Shown here piece by piece: positions 7,854 to 16,600 of a stretch of 64,000 bases of DNA; the first letter of the stretch is position 1, and the number at the start of each line of letters is the position of its first letter. The notes under the pieces are model-generated. The model did no database searches, was not told where the DNA came from, and worked only from the letters and a program-made list of their open reading frames with translations. The stretch lies in assembly GCA_937873655.1 (NCBI GenBank), contig CALMYQ010000201.1:1-64000 (forward strand). Reading direction: 5' to 3'. A program made the translations under genes and the position numbers. Origin of the DNA: an uncultured Lewinella sp. (lineage in GTDB: Bacteria; Bacteroidota; Bacteroidia; Chitinophagales; Saprospiraceae).

Positions 7854-8000
7854 TTTCCATTGATTTAAAAAAGTTACCCAAAGCTTCCGGGTTGCCAGGC
7901 TTTTGCATGAAGCCCGGAGCGGAGGATTTTAGTGGCGGACCTGGTTATTTGAGAATTTGCCACCAGGGTATCGCAAGAACGGTTCAGATTCCGGCCGGCC

Positions 8001-8088
8001 GGGATTCCTCAATTCCTCAATCTCCGCCCGCTATAGCCTCGGCGGAAGCGGGTCCTCGATTCCTCAGTTCCTCAATCCTCCTCATTCC
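8001..8088. repeat. ATTCCTCAATTCCTC-type repeat block
   Basis: Blocks built from ATTCCTCAATTCCTCAAT and CGATTCCTCAGTTCCTCAAT (8001-8024 and 8053-8088) flank a GC-rich stretch in the 228-base spacer upstream of the FISUMP gene. The same words recur at 42875-42910 and 63692-63735. The block reaches into the last codons of the next upstream gene. Confidence 0.7.
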
Positions 8089-8666
8089 AGCTCGTTCCAG
8101 GAGTGGAACCTATACGGCTGGATCAAATGATCCTCCAGGATCGAGTCGTTGTACTTTTTGATCTCCGCCTTGATGTTCTGGAAGATCTGGAAGGCGATCT
8201 TTCCGTACTTGATGATTTCCGGCAACAGGGCCAGGAAGGGCATACCTGATACCCGGCCGCCGGTCACTTCGAAAACCACATTCTGGAAGTGGCTCTGGTA
8301 GTAATCCTTGGCGACGTTCAGGTCGGTTTCGATCTGCCGGGAATAATCCTGCGGATACTGGATGATGAATTTGCGCTTCTGACGATCGAGCAGGTCCGCT
8401 TTTATGTTGTAGAGCACCTGGTTGAATTGTTCGGCGGATGCGTTGTAGGCGTCCATGACGCGCATGACATCCTCCGGGGCAAATTCATCCTTGATCCGGT
8501 TGAAATCCCGGACGGCTTGCTCGGCCTTGTTCCTGGATTGTTCGAATTTCTGGACGAATTCCGTATTCAGGAACTGGGTCAGCCCGGCATAAGTGGAATT
8601 GCCTTTGGGTTGGGCAAACGAGGTGGCTGCTGCAAAAATAAAGACCAAAAAAATCGGGAATCTCAT
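8082..8666 (-). CDS. Secreted alpha-helical protein of unknown function
   Basis: A 194-residue protein I do not recognise. A signal peptide (about 1-18, ending SFAQ) is followed by a mostly helical, charged chain. Residues 30-130 look like two or three long amphipathic helices with coiled-coil character (KFEQSRNKAEQAVRDFNRI and similar). A short hydrophobic segment near 140-160 (SGMPFLALLPEIIKYGKIAF) could be a membrane-associated helix. The gap to the upstream gene is only four bases, so it is translationally close to the 257-residue protein and probably works with it. Confidence 0.75.
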   Translation of the reverse strand: MRFPIFLVFIFAAATSFAQPKGNSTYAGLTQFLNTEFVQKFEQSRNKAEQAVRDFNRIKDEFAPEDVMRVMDAYNASAEQFNQVLYNIKADLLDRQKRKFIIQYPQDYSRQIETDLNVAKDYYQSHFQNVVFEVTGGRVSGMPFLALLPEIIKYGKIAFQIFQNIKAEIKKYNDSILEDHLIQPYRFHSWNELE

Positions 8667-8670
8667 ATTG

Positions 8671-9444
8671 TTAGAATTTTAGGGTTAAAGCCAGGCCGAT
8701 GCCGTTATCGTAGCTGTCGCCGACCATTACAGGCTCAAAATGAATCCGGGGTTTGAAATTGCCGCTGACGCCGCGGGAAGCGCAGTCCTTGTTATAGCGA
8801 TTGACCTGCGCCAGACGGCTGATCATCACGAACCCGCCGGCAGCCAGGATAGCGCCGCCGCCGACCATCAGCCAGGTCCCTTGCTTGTGCTTTTTATTGG
8901 CTTCCGTGTAATGGTCGTCGCGGCTCATTTCGGAGAATACGGCGTCATTCGGGTCCGGGTTATCCTTGTAGACCCGGTAGATCTCCTTCGAATTGCTTTC
9001 GGCGCCAAGCCCGGAGATGAACAACCCGGCGCCGGTGGCCGCCACGCCCGCCAACCCGGCATAAACCGGCACCGTTTTCATGGGCATGCAGGGCGCTGCC
9101 ACGGGCGTACCCGTTACTTCGACCTTGAGTTCCTGGGGATTGTCCAGGATCACATCTTTTACGATATCCCAGATGATGCGCTTGCCGAAACCCGGCGCGA
9201 TATTGGGGCCCAGATCGCCGGAAAGGCCGATGGCGTTGATGGATTCTCCGTCCAGCAGGATCTTGACCGCCACATTGTAAGCAGATACCTGGCTGACCCT
9301 CGCGAGGTCGTAGGTGATGGTGGCCTTGTCGCGTTCTTCGCTAATCTGGATTTTGACATTTGAAACCCCGCTTGCCGTCGTTTGGGCGTATGCGCCGATC
9401 GACAGCAGCAGCAGGAAGTGGAGGCAAATGAGTATCTTTTTCAT
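8671..9444 (-). CDS. Exported protein with N-terminal beta domain and two membrane segments
   Basis: A 257-residue protein with a signal peptide ending AYAQ (about 1-21). Residues 26-110 form a beta domain with the pattern NVKIQISEERDKATITYDL and LSGDLGPNIAPGFGKRIIWD, which I have seen in other Bacteroidota surface proteins, sometimes beside formylglycine-type domains, but cannot name. Two glycine/alanine-rich hydrophobic segments follow (about 126-148 and 190-212), separated by a polar loop, and the C-terminus ends in a short beta-like tail. It lies between the caspase lipoprotein and the helical protein, with 18- and 4-base gaps, so the three are probably one functional group. Confidence 0.72.
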   Translation of the reverse strand: MKKILICLHFLLLLSIGAYAQTTASGVSNVKIQISEERDKATITYDLARVSQVSAYNVAVKILLDGESINAIGLSGDLGPNIAPGFGKRIIWDIVKDVILDNPQELKVEVTGTPVAAPCMPMKTVPVYAGLAGVAATGAGLFISGLGAESNSKEIYRVYKDNPDPNDAVFSEMSRDDHYTEANKKHKQGTWLMVGGGAILAAGGFVMISRLAQVNRYNKDCASRGVSGNFKPRIHFEPVMVGDSYDNGIGLALTLKF

Positions 9445-9462
9445 TTTGAACTAATTTGGCGG

Positions 9463-11028
9463 TTATTTGAAAATAAATAGCGGCAGGTCGCCGAGGTCGT
9501 TTCGGGATAACCCGGGATGTTGAGGCTTGCCTTTTACGGTCTTGACCATATTGGGCACCTCGCGTTTGACGTACGATTCCAGTTCGTTCAGGGTAATGAT
9601 CCCGTTGGCGTTGTTGTCGGCCTTGCCTTTCAATCCGGCGATCAGGGCTTCCGTAAAAGCGCCGTTTTGCCACCGGACATCCTCGTAGGATTCCTCGCTT
9701 TGACTGCTCGACGTCATGATCGCGAAACCTTTTGGCGAATTTTTCATTTGCAACAGGGCATCCCATACATCGGCCGCATTGGCGCGCGCGCCGCCGCTGT
9801 GGCAGGCATCCACAAACAGGATGATCTTGCACTTGAGCGATTGCAGGTGGAACAGGATATCGTCCTTGTACGAAACAGAGGTAGAGATCCGCCTTTCCGG
9901 TGCGTAGTCGTTGCCCTGTATCCGCAGGTCGCCGTTGTCGTCGAGGAAGCCGTGTGAGGAAATGAACAACATGACCACGTCGTCTTCCGTGATCACCCCT
10001 GTCCGCAATTTGCTTTTGATGGTCTCAATGGCGCCCCTGATCTCGTTGGTCACGGCAGCGCCCCCCAGGAGCGTATCCACGCGGACCGTATTGAACAGCC
10101 GGTTCATACCCTTGCCCTGGGTGGAGAAGGCCGCGGCAAAATCCCGGGCATCCTTGGTCGTGTATTTCAAATTGAGCTGCGTGCCGATGGACAGCAGGTA
10201 GAGATTCGGCCGGTAAGGGGAATAATTGACCTTGAGCCGTTCGGACTCCACAGAACCCGACCCGGTGAAGATCTTCAGGCCGATCTCGTTGATATCCGCC
10301 TGTTCACTGAGCATAACCACATCCTTGAAGGCATAGGTCCCGTTGCTGCCGATCAGCTCTCCGGCCGGCGAAGGCGCACGGTATTGCCGGTTGAACAGCA
10401 ACTGGATATTTTCCTTTTTGATGGGTTCCGGGCTGGTGATGTTAAGCCGGATTTCCAGTTCCTTTGATTTGGTGGTAAACATCTGCCCGCCCAGCGTGAT
10501 CGCATCCGGCTGGATCCAGACCACACGGGTATTGCCTGTTACGGCGGCGGGCTCCATCCTGACCCCGGAAGTCGATTTGTTCAATACCCGTTCGGCGTAG
10601 AATCGCTTGTCCTCATCCGAGGTCACGACCACCTGCACGGCATTCCGCCCCTGGGTAACCGGCACCTGGAAGGTCAGGATCTGGTCGCTGAATTCCGGGC
10701 GTTTGAGCAACCCCACTTCATCGGCCTTATTGCCGACCTGGGCGTTATTGACGTAAATGTCGATCTGGCTGAGGTCGATCGGCTGCCCGGATTTGATCCG
10801 GACCTTGACCACGACCTTGCCGCCGATCTCTCCGATCACGATGTCGGTTGCCGTCGGAGAGATCCACTCGATGGAAATATTGGGTTCCTTCAATTTGGGT
10901 TTCGAAGGAAACAGGATCACGGCGCTGCTGCTGCTGGATTGCGTACTAACGGCAGGCAGTACCGCGGGCGGTTTGCATTGGCTTAGCATCAATGCGACCG
11001 CGATCAGGCACAGTGCATTTGTTTTCAT
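9463..11028 (-). CDS. Caspase-family (C14) lipoprotein
   Basis: A 521-residue protein with a lipobox MLSQC (Cys18), which places it outside the cytoplasm. Residues 40-270 hold two beta-sandwich-like repeats (similar starts SIEWISPTATD and VVWIQPDAITL, each leading to a GQ... stretch). The caspase/metacaspase domain occupies about 275-521: H359 in ISSHGF and C409 in VDACHSGGA, so the His-Cys dyad is complete, and the TSSSQSEESYED segment follows as in p20 domains. Such enzymes cut after basic or acidic residues; specificity here is unknown. A lipid-anchored caspase differs from the cytoplasmic effectors known in defence systems. Confidence 0.88.
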   Translation of the reverse strand: MKTNALCLIAVALMLSQCKPPAVLPAVSTQSSSSSAVILFPSKPKLKEPNISIEWISPTATDIVIGEIGGKVVVKVRIKSGQPIDLSQIDIYVNNAQVGNKADEVGLLKRPEFSDQILTFQVPVTQGRNAVQVVVTSDEDKRFYAERVLNKSTSGVRMEPAAVTGNTRVVWIQPDAITLGGQMFTTKSKELEIRLNITSPEPIKKENIQLLFNRQYRAPSPAGELIGSNGTYAFKDVVMLSEQADINEIGLKIFTGSGSVESERLKVNYSPYRPNLYLLSIGTQLNLKYTTKDARDFAAAFSTQGKGMNRLFNTVRVDTLLGGAAVTNEIRGAIETIKSKLRTGVITEDDVVMLFISSHGFLDDNGDLRIQGNDYAPERRISTSVSYKDDILFHLQSLKCKIILFVDACHSGGARANAADVWDALLQMKNSPKGFAIMTSSSQSEESYEDVRWQNGAFTEALIAGLKGKADNNANGIITLNELESYVKREVPNMVKTVKGKPQHPGLSRNDLGDLPLFIFK

Positions 11029-11052
11029 TTGAGTATTTTGGGTGGTTCTAAT

Positions 11053-11148
11053 CTGGATGCTTGATGTAAGATGCTGGTTTCTAGCTGCTAGTCTGCATCA
11101 AGCATCCAGTATCAAGCATCCAGTATCAAGCATCAAGCATCAAGCATC
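11053..11148. repeat. GCATCAAGCATCCAGTAT direct repeats with an inverted copy
   Basis: Words of the type CATCAAGCATCCAGTAT repeat in tandem from 11095 to 11148. An inverted copy CTGGATGCTTGATG at 11053-11066 is exactly complementary to 11096-11109, so a 14-bp hairpin with a 29-base loop can form. It fills the spacer between the VWA and caspase genes; another copy lies at 2855-2869. Confidence 0.8.
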
Positions 11149-11151
11149 TGA

Positions 11152-13710
11152 TTAAAATTTATAACTCCATTCCAAACCAACGGTATAGAACGAGATCACC
11201 GGGTCCGGCAAGGTGACGTAAGCGCCTTCCAAGCCGATTACACTATTTGAGCCGACGGCTTTCCGGAGCCCGCCCCTGAACACCAGTCCGAACGCCCCGG
11301 ATTGCCCTTTGGGTGCATAGTATCCGACGCCGGCGCCCAGTCGCCAGTCAAACGGGCCGACCGCCAGGGCAGGGTTCGTAAACAGCGCCGTCAGCGAGGC
11401 GCCTGCAATGTTGTAATCCGACTTGAAGCCGTAATACCCGCCGGTCAGCTGCAATTGCCAGTTGGGGGCGATCCGCCGGCCCAGGCTTACCTGACCGTAG
11501 ATGCCGTTGCTATACGCGCCCAGTCCGTTCTGGGGAATGGTGATCCCGAGTTGACCGGCAATTTCCCAGGGTTGATCAAATTGACTCGCAGGGCCGTCAA
11601 AAACCGGATTTTGCTGATCGATCACGAATACCTTGATATTCGGGTCGGTACCGGCAAAAGTCGGGGTTGAATAGGTCCCGTCGAGGTTGTCGGTCAGGTT
11701 CTGGTTCACCCCGGCGACCTGTACGTTGATCCGGTTCAATTGCCCGGGTCCGAGCATGCGATTGAACTTGTTGGTCGGGCGGATCACCAGTTTTTTAAAG
11801 GGACCGCCTTCCTGTGTGGCCACGGATATCAGTTGCCCGTTGAGCCGGATGCCCGATTGCTCGCTGAAATCAAACAGGGCGCATTTCATTTCCCATCCTT
11901 CGAAGGCCGTCCCGCCGGGGATGGTCCCCTTGAATCGGACGTAAACCTGGTAGGTACCCGTAACCTGGTTGCCGGTAAAAGATCCGGTATAATGACCGGC
12001 GCCGTCGTCGGTCAGGGTGATCTGCCGGTTTTCGCGCTGGATTTTGGCAAGGAAAGCCGGATCCCGGAGCAGGTTATCGATCTTGGCCTGGCCGGATTGG
12101 TAGCCTGGTTCAGGCAAGGTCAGGTTGCCGCTCGCATCGCTTTTGGCCGCCAGGTCGCCCAGGTCGTCTCCTGGCCGGATCAGGGTAGCTGTTACGGTTG
12201 CGCCGGCAAGGTGTTTGCCGCCGAATCCGACCTCAGCGACCACCGGCAGGGTATTGCCCGGGAAATAGACCGATTGCGATCCAAGCCTGAGATCGGTTTT
12301 CAGCAATTCGTCATTGGTGATGGCCACGATATTGTACGGCCTTCCGGCCTTTCCGATGATCTCCAGCTCCCATTCGCCTGCCGGCGCGACCGGGTCGGGC
12401 GACTGGTTATCTGCATAGGGGAAAGACAAGGACACAATGGTACTTCCTTTCCCGGTCTGATGTCCGGCATTCACTTGCTGTCCATCCTTATACAGCCTGA
12501 CGGTTTCGAGCCCGTCGGGATAATCCACCCGGATGGCCAGGTTGCTCACAAAGGCGTTGAGCCTGAATTTTTCCCTGGGCGGATTGTCAAAGCCCGTCAT
12601 CGTGCCGCGGCGATAATCCAGCACCCTGGGCGAACAAAAGCGCAGGGAGGAAGGGATCGTTTTGGTAAAGAAGACGTTCAGGTAATTCTGCTCTGCGGCA
12701 TTCAGGTAATCGATCTGTACGTATTCGTTGTCCGGGTTGGCCAGCTTGTTGAGCAGGGTAGCAAATCCCGGAGTGGCGCCGACACCAATGGTAAATATTT
12801 TGACGTGATTATTCCGGGCCGGGGCGCTGTCCACATCCAGCGGCAAACCGGTTGTACCCAAAATACCGCTTGCCGGCGTGAAGCCGGTCTGGTTTTCGAT
12901 CACCTCCGTCATCTCATTGAACATGGGGTTCTTGTTCTGCATCCCATCCGTGAATACGATGATGGAGCGCATGGCGTCGGTCCCCAGGCTGGAGAAGAAG
13001 GAATTGAACATATGCTGGATCCCGCCGCCCATCGGCGTCAGGCCGGACGGCGTCAGGGTTGACGGGAAAAGCGTGGTTTCTACCGAGGTCGGGTTGTTGA
13101 TCCATGCCTGACCGAAATTGGTGTTCTGCAGTTGGGTCACCGTTTCGCCGTTGAAGGTATAGACTCCCAGTTTGTCACCTGCCCCCAGCGGAACGCTGCT
13201 TTTCAGCAGCGGCAGGTAATCGCTGACGGCGCTCTTGAGCAGGTCCCATTTGGAGCTGCCCGAGGCGGTCAGGCCGGTCATACTGCCTGAAAGGTCGAGC
13301 AACAGGGCGTATTCCCTCGTACCCGGGCAGGGCGTTGCGCAGGTCGTCTGGACGGCCAGGTTATAGCTTCGTGTGTAGGTTGTACCCGAAGCCGAAGCCT
13401 GGACCGTAAACGAGAACGAGCTGCCGGCGGCGGTCACATCCGGGGTGCCGGAAATAATGCCGGTTGTCAATTCCAGCGTCAGGCCATCCGGCAATGCGCC
13501 GGCCGAAACCAGCCAGGTTGCCGTAGCGCCGCTGTTGAGGAACAACTGGAAGTTATAGGCTTGCGTGACGCAGGCCGGCGGCAGGTCGGCGTAATTGGGT
13601 TCAACGGCCACCGTCTGGGCTTTCAGGGCTCCGGCCAGCAATAAACCGGCGAGGAGGGTTAGAAATCGGATTTTGTAGAGCATTGGCTTAGGATCTGTTG
13701 TACTTTTCAT
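11152..13710 (-). CDS. VWA-domain surface protein with putative C-terminal beta-barrel
   Basis: An 852-residue exported protein. After the signal peptide (ending LKAQ) comes an Ig-like putative-Ig module (about 35-120, LPDGLTLELTTGIISGTP). The von Willebrand A domain (about 132-350) has an intact MIDAS start DLSGS (139-143), implying metal-dependent ligand binding. Several beta-sandwich modules follow to about 690. The last 150 residues, with alternating hydrophobics and a terminal YKF, resemble an outer-membrane beta-barrel, so the protein may be self-anchored. An in-frame ATG at 13683 gives a cleaner signal peptide. A 11-base gap separates it from the PKD lipoprotein gene. Adhesion or assembly is an inference. 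Confidence 0.8.
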   Translation of the reverse strand: MKSTTDPKPMLYKIRFLTLLAGLLLAGALKAQTVAVEPNYADLPPACVTQAYNFQLFLNSGATATWLVSAGALPDGLTLELTTGIISGTPDVTAAGSSFSFTVQASASGTTYTRSYNLAVQTTCATPCPGTREYALLLDLSGSMTGLTASGSSKWDLLKSAVSDYLPLLKSSVPLGAGDKLGVYTFNGETVTQLQNTNFGQAWINNPTSVETTLFPSTLTPSGLTPMGGGIQHMFNSFFSSLGTDAMRSIIVFTDGMQNKNPMFNEMTEVIENQTGFTPASGILGTTGLPLDVDSAPARNNHVKIFTIGVGATPGFATLLNKLANPDNEYVQIDYLNAAEQNYLNVFFTKTIPSSLRFCSPRVLDYRRGTMTGFDNPPREKFRLNAFVSNLAIRVDYPDGLETVRLYKDGQQVNAGHQTGKGSTIVSLSFPYADNQSPDPVAPAGEWELEIIGKAGRPYNIVAITNDELLKTDLRLGSQSVYFPGNTLPVVAEVGFGGKHLAGATVTATLIRPGDDLGDLAAKSDASGNLTLPEPGYQSGQAKIDNLLRDPAFLAKIQRENRQITLTDDGAGHYTGSFTGNQVTGTYQVYVRFKGTIPGGTAFEGWEMKCALFDFSEQSGIRLNGQLISVATQEGGPFKKLVIRPTNKFNRMLGPGQLNRINVQVAGVNQNLTDNLDGTYSTPTFAGTDPNIKVFVIDQQNPVFDGPASQFDQPWEIAGQLGITIPQNGLGAYSNGIYGQVSLGRRIAPNWQLQLTGGYYGFKSDYNIAGASLTALFTNPALAVGPFDWRLGAGVGYYAPKGQSGAFGLVFRGGLRKAVGSNSVIGLEGAYVTLPDPVISFYTVGLEWSYKF

Positions 13711-13721
13711 TGGGTTTAATT

Positions 13722-15143
13722 CTAGTTTGACATTCCCTGGTCATCCGTTTTCACAACCAGGGTATTCTTTTTGTCGGTTGTGTTCGTCTCCGTGCCCAGC
13801 ACGAGGAATCCGCCGTCGGAAACAGGCATCACAAAAAAGGCGTCGGCATTTTTGCCGGTGGTGATGAATTCCCGGTTCCACTCCGCAGCGCCGGTTTCCA
13901 GGTTGATCTTGTACAGGGCCGCTTTCCCTGTGGAACTCGACCCGGACCTGCCGGCGATGATCAGCGACTGGCCCGACTGGAATCCCCTTCTGAAGAGGCC
14001 GGGGCCGAAGCCCTTATCCCATACCGTACCGCCCGAAGCCGAGATCCTGACCACCCTGGAAGCGGATGAACCGCCTCCGATCAGGACAAAACCGCCGTCA
14101 GAGAGGGCTATGATCTCAAAAATATTGAAAGCGCCGAAATATACCGGGGTACCGGTGAGGTCCAGATTATCCTTGAGCTGGAAAAAACACCCTTCCCGCT
14201 GGCCGGTCGCCGGGTTGAGGATCTGCCCCGAGACCGCGTAGCCGGATGAGGTGTTCAGGATCTGTTCAGCGTAGTTGTTCTTGCTTTCGGTGAACAAATT
14301 CTTTCTGGACTGCAACTGATAGGCGCTGTTTACCTTGATCAGCAGGACTCCGGCGTTGGTATTGGTACTCTTGCCGCCGCAGATCAGGTAACCGCCGTCG
14401 TCGGTCTGGGTGAACCCGCGTCCGATTTCGCTGCCTTCATTCAAGTCAAAAAACTGTTGTCCGGATTCAAAGGTGAAGTCGGACTTTAACTTAATGAAGT
14501 AAAAATCGTCAGTCGTTACCCCGTTTGCAGTAAAATTACAAAATCCCGACATCACATAGCCGTTCGAAACCTTATTAAAATATTGTGTGGACAGGGCCGG
14601 ATAAGCGCTGCCCGGATCAAACTCCTTGGGCGTTCCCTGCAATGCCCCGGTGGACTTGTTGACCGACGCCATATAGACTTTCTGGTAGGTATTCACGGCA
14701 AGGTAATATCCGTCCGATTTTTCATCGCCGCCGAGGGCGAATTCCAGCGGGCTTGTCGCATCGATATCCAGGGTTTTGATGAATTTCGCGGAAGACGCCA
14801 CCGTTGTGCCGATGGTCACCGCCATGGTCGTATCGCTGGATTTCCCGTCGGCCGAAACAGTCAGCCTTACATTGTAGGTCCCGGTCGAAGCGTAGGTCTT
14901 GGCCGGATTGGCTGCGGTGGAGGTCGTTCCGTCGCCGAATTCCCAGAAATAGGTATCTGCGTTGGCGGAACAAGCCGAGCTGAATCCGGGGTCGCAAGGC
15001 GCCTGACAGCCGCCGGAAGTAACCGTAAAACAAGCTTTAAGCTGGTCCGTAACCGGAACAAGCTGATCGGGAATAACGGCCAGATCACATCCGTTCAGGC
15101 CGGCCAACAACAGCATAAGCAATAAAACAGGCTTCGTTTTCAT
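13722..15143 (-). CDS. PKD-domain beta-propeller lipoprotein
   Basis: A 473-residue lipoprotein with lipobox GLNGC (Cys19). Residues about 38-112 form a PKD domain, with its WEFGDGTTS and the typical AKTYASTGTYNVRL. From about 120 to the end there are repeated blades of the GGYLICGG / DGGFVLIGG type, with about seven repeats, consistent with a beta-propeller. The mature N-terminus CDLAVIPD resembles CDLAIVDP of the propeller lipoprotein at 19547-20749, and both contain blade repeats, so they are probably paralogs. Its function is likely binding or scaffolding on the cell surface; no enzyme motif is seen. Confidence 0.82.
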   Translation of the reverse strand: MKTKPVLLLMLLLAGLNGCDLAVIPDQLVPVTDQLKACFTVTSGGCQAPCDPGFSSACSANADTYFWEFGDGTTSTAANPAKTYASTGTYNVRLTVSADGKSSDTTMAVTIGTTVASSAKFIKTLDIDATSPLEFALGGDEKSDGYYLAVNTYQKVYMASVNKSTGALQGTPKEFDPGSAYPALSTQYFNKVSNGYVMSGFCNFTANGVTTDDFYFIKLKSDFTFESGQQFFDLNEGSEIGRGFTQTDDGGYLICGGKSTNTNAGVLLIKVNSAYQLQSRKNLFTESKNNYAEQILNTSSGYAVSGQILNPATGQREGCFFQLKDNLDLTGTPVYFGAFNIFEIIALSDGGFVLIGGGSSASRVVRISASGGTVWDKGFGPGLFRRGFQSGQSLIIAGRSGSSSTGKAALYKINLETGAAEWNREFITTGKNADAFFVMPVSDGGFLVLGTETNTTDKKNTLVVKTDDQGMSN

Positions 15144-15169
15144 CGTTTTTTGAGGTTAAATGGGTTTAA

Positions 15170-16594
15170 CTAATGGTCCTCCGGCATATAAAATACATAT
15201 TCTTCCTCCGGGCCAAGCGCTTTAAAGGGCGTTGAAATATCCCCTTCGGCCAGCGCGACCACAAACCGGTACCGGACCGGTTGGTCGCGGTCGTACATAA
15301 ATGCCAGATGTTTGAGCGGATTTTCGTCTTCTGCCTCCCAGGTAAGGGATTGTTGCACAGGTTGTCCGTTCAACATGTAGGCGATCTGACAAGTTCCCGA
15401 AGCAAAGCCTTTTTCGACCAGAGAATCGGCGCTCAGTTCGATATCCAGGCTTCGTTTGCCGATCCGGTTTTCCTCAGCCGGCGTGGTCACATCGATCACT
15501 TCCGACCAGCTTTGCCGCTGCATCCATTGGGATACGGTCTTTTCACCGTTGACATTGATCTCGGTGACCCGGTATTCCAGCGGATGATCCAGTCGGATAG
15601 CGTATTTGAATCGGGCCACCTGGCTGCTCAGGTCCGGTTTGTTCCGGCTGAAGTCCGTTTTCACCGAGATGTACTCCTTGGCGGCGCCGAAGGCCTTGAT
15701 CTCGACAATTTTCTTGAACAGGTCCGGCCGGAGCCCATCGCTGAAATCGTAGCAGCGGACTTCAAATGAGGCGTAGGCCGGCGGCATTTCTTCATTGATA
15801 TCCACCTTTTTCAGGCATTCCGGACACTTGACCGGGTCGATATAGATGGGAAAGGTATTGGCCCTGACCAGGTAGGTATTCAATGTTGAATCGAATACCG
15901 CCCCTTCTGGCATGCCTTCCGCCATTTCTTTTGCGAAATCGCCGTTCCCGGCATATTTTGCCTGTCCGACCTGCCCGGGAATGGCCTCTGCGTAAAAAGC
16001 ATACGAAAAGCTGATGCCCAGTTTCCCGGTTTCTACCTGATCCCAAAGCAATTGGGCTTCGTAGTTCTCCAGTCGCATGGTGAAGGTCCGCTCCCGCCAG
16101 AAAACATTGCCGTTGCCGGTTTCGCCCGCCGCATCCACGCCGCCTGCGCTGACTTTCCGGTATTTCTCATTGGCGGCGTCCGCGTCGCCCAGCGGGATGA
16201 TCAATTCGGCGTTGAACTGCCGAACAGGTAACGGCTTGAGCTCGGCGCCCCGCCCCAGGGTTGTTTTGATCTTACCGAAGGCCTCAGGTGTAACGGGCGC
16301 CATATCCACTGACAGCTGCAGCAGGTTCAGAAACCCCTTGAAATCCTTGTCGCTGTATAAATGAGTGCCGGTATACCGCATCTGAAGCAGGGTAAAGGCC
16401 GGCATCCCGTTGTTGTCTGTTTTCAAGGCGATCTCCGGCGGGCTGTAATAAAACAGCCGTTTGTTGTGATGATCCTGGTAGATCTCGTAGCCTTCGATCT
16501 TCCGCTTCGTGCTGAGTACGGGCTGCGCTTCCGCGGCGCTGCACCACAGCAAACTGATCACCAGCCAGATCATGTATTGCCTATTGGATCTCAT
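15170..16594 (-). CDS. Secreted protein, divergent member of the island paralog family
   Basis: A 474-residue protein with a signal peptide ending AEAQ. I do not recognise a named domain. The start (NKRLFYYSPPEIALKTDNNG) matches the YYYLP..L..D.NG opening of the large paralogs further upstream, and the final module (a PVRYRFVVAL stretch and the ending EEYVFYMPEDH) matches their C-terminal beta module. The middle carries a KCPEC pair in the position where one paralog has KCKDC. It is shorter than the others, lacking most of the central alpha-helical part. A six-base gap links it to the DUF7452-like gene, so the two are tightly coupled. Confidence 0.65.
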   Translation of the reverse strand: MRSNRQYMIWLVISLLWCSAAEAQPVLSTKRKIEGYEIYQDHHNKRLFYYSPPEIALKTDNNGMPAFTLLQMRYTGTHLYSDKDFKGFLNLLQLSVDMAPVTPEAFGKIKTTLGRGAELKPLPVRQFNAELIIPLGDADAANEKYRKVSAGGVDAAGETGNGNVFWRERTFTMRLENYEAQLLWDQVETGKLGISFSYAFYAEAIPGQVGQAKYAGNGDFAKEMAEGMPEGAVFDSTLNTYLVRANTFPIYIDPVKCPECLKKVDINEEMPPAYASFEVRCYDFSDGLRPDLFKKIVEIKAFGAAKEYISVKTDFSRNKPDLSSQVARFKYAIRLDHPLEYRVTEINVNGEKTVSQWMQRQSWSEVIDVTTPAEENRIGKRSLDIELSADSLVEKGFASGTCQIAYMLNGQPVQQSLTWEAEDENPLKHLAFMYDRDQPVRYRFVVALAEGDISTPFKALGPEEEYVFYMPEDH

Positions 16595-16600
16595 AGCGCC

